In this document: piece by piece, positions 8,542-17,184 of the stretch | Position numbering within the stretch: position 1 is the first letter of the stretch | Layout: each line of letters starts with the position of its first letter | Source: Bacteroidota bacterium | GTDB taxonomy: Bacteria > Bacteroidota > Rhodothermia > Rhodothermales > UBA10348 | Length of the DNA: 55,786 nucleotides | Direction: 5' to 3' | Assembly (NCBI GenBank): GCA_027622005.1 | Contig: JAQBZH010000016.1 | Span: 1 to 55,786 of the forward strand | Translations under genes and position numbers: made by a program | Notes under the pieces: model-generated | What the model saw: only the letters and a program-made list of their open reading frames with translations | The model's database searches: none | Told to the model about the DNA's origin: nothing

Positions 8542-8922
8542 TTATTCGGCAGCTGCTTCAGCTGCTGCTTTTGGTTTTGCTGCTTTCTTGGATGCCTTTT
8601 CTTTGGCTCCTGTCGCGGAAACAGCTTCAATTTTAATCTTAGTGTACGGCTGACGGTGGCCGTTTTTCACTTTGTAGCGTTTACGGCGCTTCTTTTTGAA
8701 GACTAGCACCTTATCGCCCTTAACGTGGTCAACAATGACCGCTTGCACGGAAGCGCCTTCAACTGCCGGAGATCCTACAGTTATATTTTCACCATCAGCT
8801 ATTAAAAGAACGCGGTCAAAAGTGACTTTGGTTCCAGCTACGGCTTCTTGAGTGGCAACGTATAAGGTGTCGTCTTGGGACACTTTATACTGCTTTCCAG
8901 CAATTTCTACTATTGCGTACAT
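8542..8922 (-). CDS. rplU: 50S ribosomal protein L21
   Basis: The first 100 residues are a typical L21: [20 protein letters not shown] at the start and [20 protein letters not shown] near the end, the part that binds 23S rRNA. About 25 extra C-terminal residues are rich in Ala and Lys, a variable tail seen in several phyla. It is the first gene of the rplU-rpmA unit and ends at the terminator at 8201-8231. Confidence 0.98.
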   Translation of the reverse strand: MYAIVEIAGKQYKVSQDDTLYVATQEAVAGTKVTFDRVLLIADGENITVGSPAVEGASVQAVIVDHVKGDKVLVFKKKRRKRYKVKNGHRQPYTKIKIEAVSATGAKEKASKKAAKPKAAAEAAAE

Positions 8923-9101
8923 TATGTTCTCTTCTTTCGAGCACCGGACTGGCTACCGGCGCGAGAGTTCTAAATAATTAACCGGACCGGACCGGACTGA
9001 GCCGAACCGATCTCGTATCGGGTCAGCTTTTGAAAGCAGTCATAAAACTGCCTAGCCCACAAATTTACGACAATAAATAACCTGATACAATTGTTTTCGG
9101 T
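8923..9101. promoter_or_regulatory. Divergent promoter region and rplU leader
   Basis: These 179 bases separate rplU (minus) from the fumarylacetoacetate-hydrolase-family gene (plus) and must carry both promoters. The rplU leader side contains a short tandem CCGGA repeat at 8981-8996, a CCGG...CCGG pair at about 8951-8961 and a small CCGAT/ATCGG hairpin at 9007-9021. On the plus strand GATACAATTG (9084-9093) offers a possible -10 TACAAT, but it is close to the ATG at 9102. Autoregulatory leaders occur before rplU in some bacteria; no known class is recognised here. Confidence 0.4.
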
Positions 9102-9764
9102 ATGGATGAATTTCGAATTTCAGACAAAGGCCCCGTTTTTTTGCCGGGCAAATTGATTGGTATTGGACGCAATTACGCCAAACACGCCAAAGAATTAGGG
9201 AATGCCCTGCCGGAACAGCCGATGGTATTCCTAAAACCAGCATCTTCGCTGATTGGAACCGGCCAGGATATTGTGCTTCCGAAAATGTCCCAGGATATTC
9301 ACCATGAAGTAGAACTGGTTGTTTTGATCGGCACCAGAGCAAAAAATATCTCTACTCAACATGCGCTGGATTACGTAGCTGGGTACGCCGTTGGCTTGGA
9401 TATGACCGCTCGTGATCTCCAAAATGAAGCAAAAGCCAAAGGCTTTCCCTGGAGTGTGGCCAAAGGATTTGACACGTTTGCGCCTCTAGGACCTTTTGTT
9501 GCAAGTTCTAAAGTGGCCGACCCGCAAGACCTCCAAATCGAGCTCAAAATAAACGGAGAGATTCGTCAGTCGGGATCTACATCGGACATGATTTTTCCGG
9601 TCACGGAGCTCATTTCGTGGTGCAGCCAGATTTTTACCCTTATGCCGGGCGATTTGATCTATACGGGGACTCCAGAAGGAGTCTCGCAGGTACACGTAGG
9701 AGACCGGCTAGAGGCCAGCATCAATGGATTCCCCACGTTACACGTCGGTGTCCGAAGCGAATAG
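9102..9764 (+). CDS. Fumarylacetoacetate hydrolase family protein (FAHD1-like)
   Basis: At 220 residues this is the short, single-domain form of the family, closest to FAHD1-type acylpyruvases/oxaloacetate decarboxylases. Visible signatures are GKLIGIGRNYAKHAKELGN, the metal-site segment DIHHEVELVVLIG with the conserved glutamates, GYAVGLDMTARDLQ, GFDTFAPLGP and GDLIYTGTPEGV. The enzyme would be a cytosolic Mg-dependent hydrolase or decarboxylase of beta-keto acids. The exact substrate cannot be told from sequence. It is a single-gene unit divergent from rplU and convergent with lysA, with no terminator visible in the 33 bases between the two stop codons. Confidence 0.9.
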   Translation: MDEFRISDKGPVFLPGKLIGIGRNYAKHAKELGNALPEQPMVFLKPASSLIGTGQDIVLPKMSQDIHHEVELVVLIGTRAKNISTQHALDYVAGYAVGLDMTARDLQNEAKAKGFPWSVAKGFDTFAPLGPFVASSKVADPQDLQIELKINGEIRQSGSTSDMIFPVTELISWCSQIFTLMPGDLIYTGTPEGVSQVHVGDRLEASINGFPTLHVGVRSE

Positions 9765-9797
9765 ATCCGAAACTACCAGGACGCTCGACGACCAAGA

Positions 9798-11024
9798 CTA
9801 TACAAACGATAAGGCTTCTTTGACGATCGACTCTGGCGTACTCCGTGAGCGAAAGAGGATCGGCTTGGAAGAATCGGATGGGACATAGACCTCGGCCGGT
9901 AGCGAGCGCATGTTGTAGTGATTGGCCATAGACATGCCATAGGCACCCGTATCCAAAACGGCTACAATGTCCCCTTCTCTCAACTGCTGGACCATCCGGC
10001 CTTTGGCGAAAAAGTCGGCGGACTCGCAAATATTCCCCACGATATCGTATTTCTGAAGCGGCCCGTCGGGGTTTGAAAGATTAACAACTTCGTGAAAAGC
10101 GCCGTACATAGCGGGCCGAACCAAATGATTCATCCCGGAATCTACCCCGGCAAACGTAATGTGCTCCGTCTCTTTGATGGTGTTTACCGTTGCCAGTAGC
10201 ACGCCGCATTCGGCTGTAAAAAAGCGACCGGGTTCAAACCAGATTTGGAGCTTTTTAGATGGGTGATTCGAAAGGAATAACTTGAGAGGAGCTACAATTT
10301 TTGAAGCAAACTCGTCCATAGGAATTCCACTTTCACCGGCCCGATACGGAATACCCAAACCGCCCCCTACATTAATAAACTCCAGTCTATCGAAGGAAAG
10401 GGACGCATTTAACATGACGTTTATGGCTTTCCATAGCGTATCCGTATCCAGAATTCCGCTACCAATATGCTGGTGAAGTCCCCGAACATGCAGATCGTAT
10501 TTTTGGGAGATGGAATGAATCTGGTCGATCTGTTCGACCGGAATTCCAAATTTGCTTTCGGTGCCAGCCGTAATCACATGTTTGTGGTGGCCTGCCCCGA
10601 TTTGAGGATTCAATCGAACGCAAACGTCACTTCCGGGATACGTGGCACCCAGTTTTTCAAGCCGGGATAGCTCTCCAACATTTAAAATGGCACCTTTTTG
10701 CTTTGCAAAGTGCATCTCCGAATCCGTCATATTATTGGCGGAGAACAGAATTTTATCAACCGGAAACCCTAGTTCAATGGCCAACAGCAATTCAGCCGGG
10801 GAAACAGCGTCAATTCCCAGACCTTCTTGCTTTATTCGCTTCATCAAAGGAATAGCGTGATTTGCTTTCATGGCGTACAAAAGCTGCAGCGGTAGCCCAT
10901 CTAGGTGTTTTTTCAACGAAGAAATTCGGTCGATTAGAACATTTTCTAAATAAACATAAGTTGGGGTTCCAAACGTAGAAGCGACTCGCAGAAGTGTTTC
11001 TGGTACGGGGGCTGGCTTGAGCAT
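9798..11024 (-). CDS. lysA: Diaminopimelate decarboxylase
   Basis: The 408-residue PLP enzyme makes lysine from meso-diaminopimelate, the last step of the DAP pathway. The PLP lysine is in LLYAMKANHAIPLM, the substrate/PLP loop in HQHIGSGI and GGGLGIPY, and the catalytic cysteine motif in CESADFF. The C-terminal beta domain has DTGAYGMSMANHYN. Length and motif order are normal. The ATG at 11024 lacks an obvious ribosome binding site, as do many genes here. A 136-base gap separates it from the mlaE-type gene upstream on the same strand, so it may have its own promoter. Free lysine is also a possible headgroup for the aminolipid pathway suggested upstream, but that link is speculative. Confidence 0.96.
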   Translation of the reverse strand: MLKPAPVPETLLRVASTFGTPTYVYLENVLIDRISSLKKHLDGLPLQLLYAMKANHAIPLMKRIKQEGLGIDAVSPAELLLAIELGFPVDKILFSANNMTDSEMHFAKQKGAILNVGELSRLEKLGATYPGSDVCVRLNPQIGAGHHKHVITAGTESKFGIPVEQIDQIHSISQKYDLHVRGLHQHIGSGILDTDTLWKAINVMLNASLSFDRLEFINVGGGLGIPYRAGESGIPMDEFASKIVAPLKLFLSNHPSKKLQIWFEPGRFFTAECGVLLATVNTIKETEHITFAGVDSGMNHLVRPAMYGAFHEVVNLSNPDGPLQKYDIVGNICESADFFAKGRMVQQLREGDIVAVLDTGAYGMSMANHYNMRSLPAEVYVPSDSSKPILFRSRSTPESIVKEALSFV

Positions 11025-11160
11025 GATGTTGAAAAAGGAGAAATCGTGCTAGAAAACGAAAATACTTCCGGAGACCGGTCCAAAATACGACCGGAATCGG
11101 TCAAAAGAGTACAATAGACGAACAGGAGAGATGAATCGTCTTAATAGGGAGAGTTACACG

Positions 11161-11922
11161 TCACAGAAGCAGTTCAGCTAATATGTAATCCGCTATCAGG
11201 ATACTAACGCAACTGACCACGACGGCTTGAGTAGTCGCTATGCCTACGCCTTGAGCCCCGCCTTTGGTATTGAATCCTTTCCAACATGCAACGGAAGTAA
11301 TCAGAAAACCGAATGCCATGGACTTAGTCATTCCGTAGAAGGGGTCGAACGGTAAAAAATAGGTCCTGGCTCCCAGAACATAGGATTCCATGGACAAATA
11401 CCCAAGCCATTCTCCGGCAAAACCACCGGCCAATATGGATACCAATGCAGACGCAACGTAGATGGAAGGAAACATCACGGTGCCAGCAATTACGCGAGGT
11501 AAAACTAAATAAGCCACAGAGTTGAGTCCCATGGCCTCGATAGCGTCAATCTGTTCCGTCACTTTCATGGTGCCAAGTTCGGCCGCAATGCTCGCGCCCA
11601 CCCGGGACGCTAGGACCAAACCCGGAATAAGCGCTGCCATTTCCAACATCAAAGTCGGAACGACCACAGCCCCAACAGCTTCCTCCGAGAGAATGGTGTT
11701 TTTTAATTGATAGGCCGTTTGCAACGTCGTCACAACGCCAGCAAAACAGGAAGCCAGAAAAACGACCGGCAATGATTCTACTCCAATTTGAACCATTTGA
11801 AACCACACAGCCTTTTTGTGAGCCAATGCCTCTCGGGTCGTCGAGAAGGCACGAATCATAAAGATGGCATACTGCCCCAATTTTTGGATGATATCGGTCA
11901 GTTTTCCCGTTAGAAGGTTCAT
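11161..11922 (-). CDS. mlaE: MlaE-type ABC lipid transporter permease
   Basis: The 253-residue integral membrane protein matches the MlaE/YrbE permease family. It has the conserved central region LEMAALIPGLVLASRVGASIAAELGTMKVTEQIDAIEAMG, five to six hydrophobic segments and the late stretch MTKSMAFGFLITSVACWKGF. In Gram-negative bacteria MlaE works with the MlaF ATPase and MlaD to move phospholipids between inner and outer membrane. No MlaF or MlaD gene is nearby. Its ATG overlaps the TGA of the hydrolase-DedA-ATP-grasp gene by four bases (ATGA), so the two are translationally coupled. This links the permease to the lipid operon and suggests that the lipid product is transported between membranes. 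Confidence 0.92.
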   Translation of the reverse strand: MNLLTGKLTDIIQKLGQYAIFMIRAFSTTREALAHKKAVWFQMVQIGVESLPVVFLASCFAGVVTTLQTAYQLKNTILSEEAVGAVVVPTLMLEMAALIPGLVLASRVGASIAAELGTMKVTEQIDAIEAMGLNSVAYLVLPRVIAGTVMFPSIYVASALVSILAGGFAGEWLGYLSMESYVLGARTYFLPFDPFYGMTKSMAFGFLITSVACWKGFNTKGGAQGVGIATTQAVVVSCVSILIADYILAELLL

Positions 11923-14537
11923 AATCGGGCCGATTTTGAGGTCTCTGGTTTGTCTACGGGACGCACTTTAAACTGGACGATCAATTGGATAAGTCGTTTA
12001 AATGTAATTGGAACAGTGCCAGAAATCATGTTGACCTTTCCGATTTCGAAGGCTTGTTTCCAATTTCCAGCTAAGGTCCGATAGGCCTCGCGAAGGGTGG
12101 TTGAAGGATCATATATGTGCGTGGCTTCCGATGTCACACCATTCAGTTCGAGAATCTTAAAGTTTTTACCACCAATAAGGTCGTCTGAACACGAAACGCG
12201 GACGTCGAATCGCCCAAAAAAGAAGCCCTTAGCTGAACCTCCGATACGGTTAAACACTTCTTCTAGGGCTTCCGAATTCAAGTGGGCACCGTTTAGGAAA
12301 AGGGCCCCCCTGGCATGAGTACCTACATCCACTAGCTGGAAAATCACTCCAGATTCCAAAACCGAATCTAGAGAGGCCGCGTGGCGCTTTGCAAACACCT
12401 TGTACATGCACCTTGCCCGCGGGTCGTCTAGTATGAGTCTTTCCAGTGTGTGCTTTCCATTCCCGACGACCCGGATCAGTATTTTTTGAGTGATTGAGGT
12501 GATGTACCCCATTGCTTTACTGGGATGACGCACAAAAAACACCCCAAACTCTTCGCCTGATACGTATTCCTGAACAATTGTAGGTCTCTGTTCGACAGCA
12601 AAAAAGGCTTCCACCTCGGACTCAGATTCGATGATGTAGACTCCGTGCCCACGATCTCCTACATCTGGCTTGAAGACAATCGGGAAAGACAAGCCTTCTT
12701 CTTTCATGAATCGAAAGGTTGAAGCGACGCCTGTTCGCGAATCTGCTATCAATCGGTATTTGGCTACAAAATCAGAACTAGCCGCCAGCAAATTTAGAAT
12801 TTCAGATTTCGACTCGCCCACAAATCCACCGTCCGGAATTCCAGGATTAGCGGCTGTGAAAACGGTCAGCGAACGGTGTTTGAAAGCCAACCCAAAGATG
12901 TACAGTAACAAGGGTGGATAAAACACGAACGGTGGCCAAAATTCCCAGTGAACCATCCGTTGCCATCTTGCCAAGAGTTTTTTCCTTCCAAGGTGGCTGG
13001 TTAGGGGTACTCCAACGTGAAAAATACCGTAGACAATTAGGACTCCCCACAAAAAAACCCAGAATGCATAGGCTTCATAAACCGCCCAAGTAGCTAATAT
13101 CTGATTTCCCATTAGAGTCGAAACCCCAACAATAATCGGAGTCCAGATAACCGTTCCAATCAGGAAAAGTCCCGTAAACTTCCAAAAAGGGGCTTTCAAA
13201 ACGCCTGCAGCCACATAGGTCGGAAAACGGGATCCCGGAATGACTCGGCTAACCAATACAACTTTTGTGCCTTCTTTCTTGAACCATGCCTGGCCGCGTT
13301 CTAATTGCTCCTTTCGGATGAACCAACAAAACGGAGGTAAAGTGACAATTTTGGCCCCGAAAAGCCTCCCTGCTAAATAGAGACCCATATCACCGGCAAA
13401 GATGCCAGCAAAAGTGGCTAATAGGGCAACCTCGAAATCTAGAGACCCTCTTGCCACCATCAGGCCAGCACCAATTGCAGCGAGATCTTCGCTTAAAAAT
13501 GTCGTCGTGACGATAAGAAGTATCAAAATGACCAGGCCAAAACCTTCGACAGGAGGCAATTCATGAAAGTCGAACGGCTCCTCCGCCCTTGCAACCCGGT
13601 CTTCAGTGGCTTCAAACCTGGTTTGAACTTGATGGTTTTCTACTCGGTTCACCCACTCTAGGATGACGTTTGCGGCTTCGTCAGGGTGTTCAAAGGGAAT
13701 ACCGTGCCCCCAGTCTGGAAAGGAGACCAGCTCACTCTGGGGGATAATTCGGTGGTGCTCCAAGGCCACCGAATAGGGTACCAGACTGTCTTTCTCCCCA
13801 TGCAGGAGAAGGGCCGGCCCTGAATAGGATGATAAATATGCTCGCAAAGGGCGTTGATCGGAGTCGAAAAAGTTACGCGCATAGGGCACCCCCAATAGGG
13901 TCTTATCCAAAAGTCCGAAATGAGGGATGAACTCGGACAACGACCATAAGACGCTATACTGTAGGCCATGAACTAAGTGATTGAGGTAGTAATCACCCAT
14001 CAACTCCAACTCTTGCACACCCAGCGAGGACAATAACACGACAGAAGACAACCTCGAAGGGTCGCGCTGCATTAACTCGGCGACCACACCTCCCGACATG
14101 CTATACCCAATTAGGTGAGCCTGTGAAATGCCTAAAGAGTCCAGCCAAGCCGAAACATAGGAAGCATGGGAGGAAAAGGAGTAATCCACCAAGTGCCGAG
14201 AAGAACCCTCAAACCCAGGCAAATCAGGTGTTAGCACCCGATAATGGCCGTCTTTGGCCAAGCTCAGATGCATCGGGAGCATAAAAGAGGAAGCCGCCGG
14301 ACTTCCGTGCAAAAGCACTATAACGGGACTGTCTCCTCCAGAATCCATATAGGAGATATTTAGACTGCCGGACAACTGCTCACGAAAATCGAACTGGGAA
14401 ACGGTCAACCATTTTTGATCGGCCCCGGGTGAAAAATCGCTTTGAAAAAAGCGCACGCCGTGAGAGAGGATCAAAAGTAGGAGGTACGCGACCAAAAGAC
14501 GATAAAACGTTCTATTTTTTGGCCGAATAAAATTCAT
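11919..14537 (-). CDS. Alpha/beta-hydrolase - DedA - ATP-grasp fusion protein
   Basis: This 872-residue protein joins three functions. After an N-terminal membrane anchor (about 11-30) comes an alpha/beta-hydrolase (about 55-295) with oxyanion segment LLHGSPAAS, nucleophile Ser146 in GYSMSGG, Asp250 in HGEKDSLVP and His278 in WGHGIPF. Next is a DedA/VTT membrane domain (about 330-515) with DLAAIGAGLM, GDMGLYLAGRLFG and SRVIPGSRFPTYVAAG. The last third (about 600-830) is an ATP-grasp ligase with FPIVFKPDVGDRGHGVYI, IVQEYVSGEEFGVFF and FKILELNGVTSEATHIYDP. DedA proteins flip lipids, and ATP-grasp enzymes join carboxylates to amines. It is in an operon with OlsB-like and PlsC-like acyltransferases and MlaE, so I infer a membrane-bound enzyme that modifies and translocates an aminolipid. 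No assembly error is visible; the frame is open throughout. Confidence 0.88.
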   Translation of the reverse strand: MNFIRPKNRTFYRLLVAYLLLLILSHGVRFFQSDFSPGADQKWLTVSQFDFREQLSGSLNISYMDSGGDSPVIVLLHGSPAASSFMLPMHLSLAKDGHYRVLTPDLPGFEGSSRHLVDYSFSSHASYVSAWLDSLGISQAHLIGYSMSGGVVAELMQRDPSRLSSVVLLSSLGVQELELMGDYYLNHLVHGLQYSVLWSLSEFIPHFGLLDKTLLGVPYARNFFDSDQRPLRAYLSSYSGPALLLHGEKDSLVPYSVALEHHRIIPQSELVSFPDWGHGIPFEHPDEAANVILEWVNRVENHQVQTRFEATEDRVARAEEPFDFHELPPVEGFGLVILILLIVTTTFLSEDLAAIGAGLMVARGSLDFEVALLATFAGIFAGDMGLYLAGRLFGAKIVTLPPFCWFIRKEQLERGQAWFKKEGTKVVLVSRVIPGSRFPTYVAAGVLKAPFWKFTGLFLIGTVIWTPIIVGVSTLMGNQILATWAVYEAYAFWVFLWGVLIVYGIFHVGVPLTSHLGRKKLLARWQRMVHWEFWPPFVFYPPLLLYIFGLAFKHRSLTVFTAANPGIPDGGFVGESKSEILNLLAASSDFVAKYRLIADSRTGVASTFRFMKEEGLSFPIVFKPDVGDRGHGVYIIESESEVEAFFAVEQRPTIVQEYVSGEEFGVFFVRHPSKAMGYITSITQKILIRVVGNGKHTLERLILDDPRARCMYKVFAKRHAASLDSVLESGVIFQLVDVGTHARGALFLNGAHLNSEALEEVFNRIGGSAKGFFFGRFDVRVSCSDDLIGGKNFKILELNGVTSEATHIYDPSTTLREAYRTLAGNWKQAFEIGKVNMISGTVPITFKRLIQLIVQFKVRPVDKPETSKSARL

Positions 14538-14612
14538 GGATGTAGGAGAACCGAGTATGAGCCGGGAATAGGGAGACCGATTTATACAGGAAAGGCCCTA
14601 ATTTGGTTACTT

Positions 14613-15137
14613 TTAGAGCGCTACTTGGACTTTTCTATGTAATAAAGTCGACGGGGCAACACCAAAGTCGGCTTCCGGATCCAATCCTTGCAATCTTAGG
14701 ATCATGGCGATAAGTGCAAAATGATGGACGGTATGTGCTTGAAGGTACTGAAGTTCTCTGCATAGCGAGGATTGACTGACAACCACGTTTTCGCCTAGAT
14801 CAGGTGACAACGTCAAGCGAACATCCAAGGGTTTATCCAGGATCGAAAGGCGCTCCAAATCTTGTTGAAGGTGTCGGATGGTGCTTATTGCGAAACTTGG
14901 GTCCGTCGATATACGAAGGTCCCGAAGGCGAGCATCATAATCCGCCGTTCCAGCAGCAATTCCCGAAAGTAACATGTGAAAATGCTCCACTAGATGCCGA
15001 ACGTGTTCGCCGATACTTGAGGTATAAATCGGAGATTGCCGTTTGGTGTACGCATCTTCGCCAATGGTCTCAATCATTTCGATGCACTGACCCAGCAAAT
15101 GGGAATTAATCGAGATCAACTTAGAAATGTTTGTCAT
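14613..15137 (-). CDS. DinB-like helical-bundle protein
   Basis: A 174-residue protein with the four-helix layout of the DinB/YfiT-like superfamily. The metal-ligand histidines appear as SSIGEHVRHLVEHFHML near residue 45 and LQAHTVHHFALIAMILRL near residue 140, the usual places. Family members include metal-dependent thiol transferases and many proteins of unknown activity. Its ATG overlaps the stop of the PlsC-like gene by four bases, and the fusion gene starts 75 bases downstream, so it belongs to the lipid operon. DinB proteins are not known components of aminolipid synthesis, which makes this membership notable. Its specific role cannot be read from the sequence. Confidence 0.82.
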   Translation of the reverse strand: MTNISKLISINSHLLGQCIEMIETIGEDAYTKRQSPIYTSSIGEHVRHLVEHFHMLLSGIAAGTADYDARLRDLRISTDPSFAISTIRHLQQDLERLSILDKPLDVRLTLSPDLGENVVVSQSSLCRELQYLQAHTVHHFALIAMILRLQGLDPEADFGVAPSTLLHRKVQVAL

Positions 15138-15898
15138 GTGCTAAGCTGGTGTGTTTTTGTGAATATCATGGATACTTTTTTCTTCAACTCGTTGGCTAGA
15201 TTTTTCCGATCAGAATCAACGATTGGGGTAGGTCCAAACCTCAAGAAAGCTGAGGAGGATTTAATTTTGAGAACACTCCAGAAATGGTGAACAAACGAAA
15301 CATCATTCCACCAACACAGCGCTGAAGATGCATCCGCAAAAGGAGTTGAGTAGCTAACAGCAGCGAAATGGACGGGGTAAGCAGACATCGCAAAACCGTG
15401 CAATAAAGAGGACTTAAATGGTCCAACGGCCTGCCCATCGGTGGTCGTTCCCTCCGGGAAAAAAACAATTCCTTCTCCTTCCTGAATGGCTTTTTCCAAC
15501 TTTTCGTTGACTCGAAGAACATCTTGGGAACGATTCCGATCTATAAAAATGGTGCCTACCAGCTTACTCAGAATCCCGATAAATGGCCAATTGGCTACTT
15601 CAGATTTGGAGACCAAAACACAGCCCGTTTGGGCTTGAAAAAGGACGGCATCCAAATAGGAAAGATGGTTTGAAATCAAACAAAAAGGCGGCTTTGGTGG
15701 GTAACCAGAGGTCGTCATTTTAATGTTCAAGATTCTGAGGGTAATTCGTGCCCAATTTTTAGTCATGAATTGCCGCCATCGAATTCTCAATGGGCGTGAA
15801 AAAGCAATCGGAAGATTACCAAGGAGGTACAAAATGACCGATACCATCAAAAACAGGAGAAACGCAATCAGCCGAACTGACGCTCTAAGTGCGGTCAT
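15134..15898 (-). CDS. PlsC/OlsA-like 1-acyl-glycerol-phosphate-type acyltransferase
   Basis: A 254-residue membrane-associated acyltransferase. It has an N-terminal hydrophobic segment (about 8-30), the catalytic HxxxxD motif in SNHLSYLDAVLF, and block III FFPEGTTTDGQAVGPFKSSL. The family moves acyl chains from acyl-ACP or acyl-CoA to a lyso-lipid hydroxyl. It overlaps by four bases both the N-acyltransferase gene before it and the DinB-like gene after it. In ornithine-lipid synthesis OlsB first N-acylates ornithine and OlsA, a PlsC relative, then O-acylates the lyso-lipid. The tandem here matches an olsB-olsA pair, so I favour OlsA-like activity over general phosphatidic acid synthesis. Confidence 0.9.
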   Translation of the reverse strand: MTALRASVRLIAFLLFLMVSVILYLLGNLPIAFSRPLRIRWRQFMTKNWARITLRILNIKMTTSGYPPKPPFCLISNHLSYLDAVLFQAQTGCVLVSKSEVANWPFIGILSKLVGTIFIDRNRSQDVLRVNEKLEKAIQEGEGIVFFPEGTTTDGQAVGPFKSSLLHGFAMSAYPVHFAAVSYSTPFADASSALCWWNDVSFVHHFWSVLKIKSSSAFLRFGPTPIVDSDRKNLANELKKKVSMIFTKTHQLST

Positions 15899-16668
15899 GA
15901 TTTTAGGTGATAAAAAACCGAGGACAGCGCGTCAAAGGAGGTCAAGTCGAAAAGCGTTAAGAAATCTATGGTTTTGAATTCGCGATCAATGGCCGGAGGG
16001 CTACAAATCTTGGCCCCAAGGGATAAATAGGTTCGCATGAGTCGAGGAGGAAAATAGGTTCCACTTGTTTCGGTGTCAGTAGGTTGACAACAATGCGAGT
16101 CCCGTGGAGGAATGAAAATACTGGAATGAACATGGCCTTTGTTTTCTAAGAAAGCTTGAACGGCCCACGCTTCTGACACGTTTTGCCCCGTTATAGAGCA
16201 ACATCCGAATAAATACCTTTTTTGATTGACCTTACAGTAATGACCGATTCCTTTCCAGAGCAAATAGAGAACTTGTAGGCTTCTATGGTCCTGTCGAATG
16301 CATGCCCGGCCAATTTCGACGCTGTTTTTAAGAAAATCGATTGGAGCCTGGTTTAGATCAAATACGGTGGCCGAATAAAAACCCAGATTCGATGTGGCCG
16401 TCTCGTAGGACTGCATGCGATAGGTTCCTACGATTTCGCCGGTCTTTTTAAAGCGAACAAAAAGATGTTGACACTGCGGGTCAAACTCGTCGGCGTCCAA
16501 TCCTGTCTCACGAGACTCATCCAGTCCTTCGTTCAATTCTTCGTTGAAAACCGTATAACGCAGGCGCTGAACCTCCGTCAGATCACTTTTGGATCGTGCA
16601 AAACACAGGTCGTAAGAGCGATTTTGGGACTGCAAGACGTCCTTAATCTGAATACTTTTGGCCTGCAT
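15895..16668 (-). CDS. OlsB-like GNAT N-acyltransferase
   Basis: A 257-residue protein of the OlsB/hemolysin-like branch of GNAT enzymes. Landmarks are VQRLRYTVFNEEL, DADEFDPQCQHLFV, GTYRMQS, FYSATVFDL, VEIGRACIRQDHRSLQVLYLLW and LFGCCSITGQ, and near the C terminus ICSPPAIDREFKTIDFLTL. OlsB-type enzymes attach a 3-hydroxyacyl chain from acyl-ACP to the alpha-amino group of ornithine, lysine, glutamine or glycine. It is the first gene of a five-gene minus-strand operon and overlaps the PlsC-like gene by four bases. Its amino-acid substrate cannot be told from the sequence. The 141-base gap to the divergent cupin gene should hold the operon promoter. Confidence 0.9.
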   Translation of the reverse strand: MQAKSIQIKDVLQSQNRSYDLCFARSKSDLTEVQRLRYTVFNEELNEGLDESRETGLDADEFDPQCQHLFVRFKKTGEIVGTYRMQSYETATSNLGFYSATVFDLNQAPIDFLKNSVEIGRACIRQDHRSLQVLYLLWKGIGHYCKVNQKRYLFGCCSITGQNVSEAWAVQAFLENKGHVHSSIFIPPRDSHCCQPTDTETSGTYFPPRLMRTYLSLGAKICSPPAIDREFKTIDFLTLFDLTSFDALSSVFYHLKS

Positions 16669-16809
16669 AGGGGTAAAAATCGATTGACAAGAAAATACGG
16701 CAACAAAGGTAATTGGATGCGCGGACTCGCGAGATGTTACTCCTTTTCGATTGTCTGTCTACGGCGTGACCTCTACCTTCCAAAATCTATCAAATAAATC
16801 GGAGGAAGT

Positions 16810-17184
16810 ATGCCTAGTTCCGTTTCAAAAGTTGCCTGGGACGCCATACCCATGGAAAAACTGTCGTCCAACATTGGTCGAAAGATGGTTTCTGGCGAAA
16901 AAGTGATGATAGCTCAGGTATTTTTAGACAAAGGGGCAATCGTTCCGAAACATCAACACCATAATGAACAGATAACCTACATTTTGTCCGGTTCCTTGCG
17001 ATTTTGGATCGGGGATGATCAGACGGAAGTGGTGGACGTTTATGCTGGCGAAGTGTTACATATTCCATCGAATGTCTGGCACAAGGCGGAAGCTTTGGAG
17101 GATACATTAGATGTGGATGTTTTTAGCCCGCCAAGACAAGATTGGTTGGACAAAACGGACGCCTATCTGCGTGGAAAGGGCTAG
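16810..17184 (+). CDS. Single-domain cupin protein
   Basis: A 124-residue cupin with the metal-binding motif 1 KHQHHNEQITYILSGSL (two His and Glu) and motif 2 ending in HIPSNVWHKAEAL (His). Such small cupins bind one metal ion and include isomerases, dioxygenases and sugar- or amino-acid-binding regulators; no specific activity can be assigned. A GGAGG ribosome binding site lies 4 bases before the ATG. It is divergent from the lipid operon. Its stop codon TAG shares bases with the stop of the lipoprotein gene on the other strand, within a palindromic CTAG at 17181-17184. Confidence 0.87.
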   Translation: MPSSVSKVAWDAIPMEKLSSNIGRKMVSGEKVMIAQVFLDKGAIVPKHQHHNEQITYILSGSLRFWIGDDQTEVVDVYAGEVLHIPSNVWHKAEALEDTLDVDVFSPPRQDWLDKTDAYLRGKG

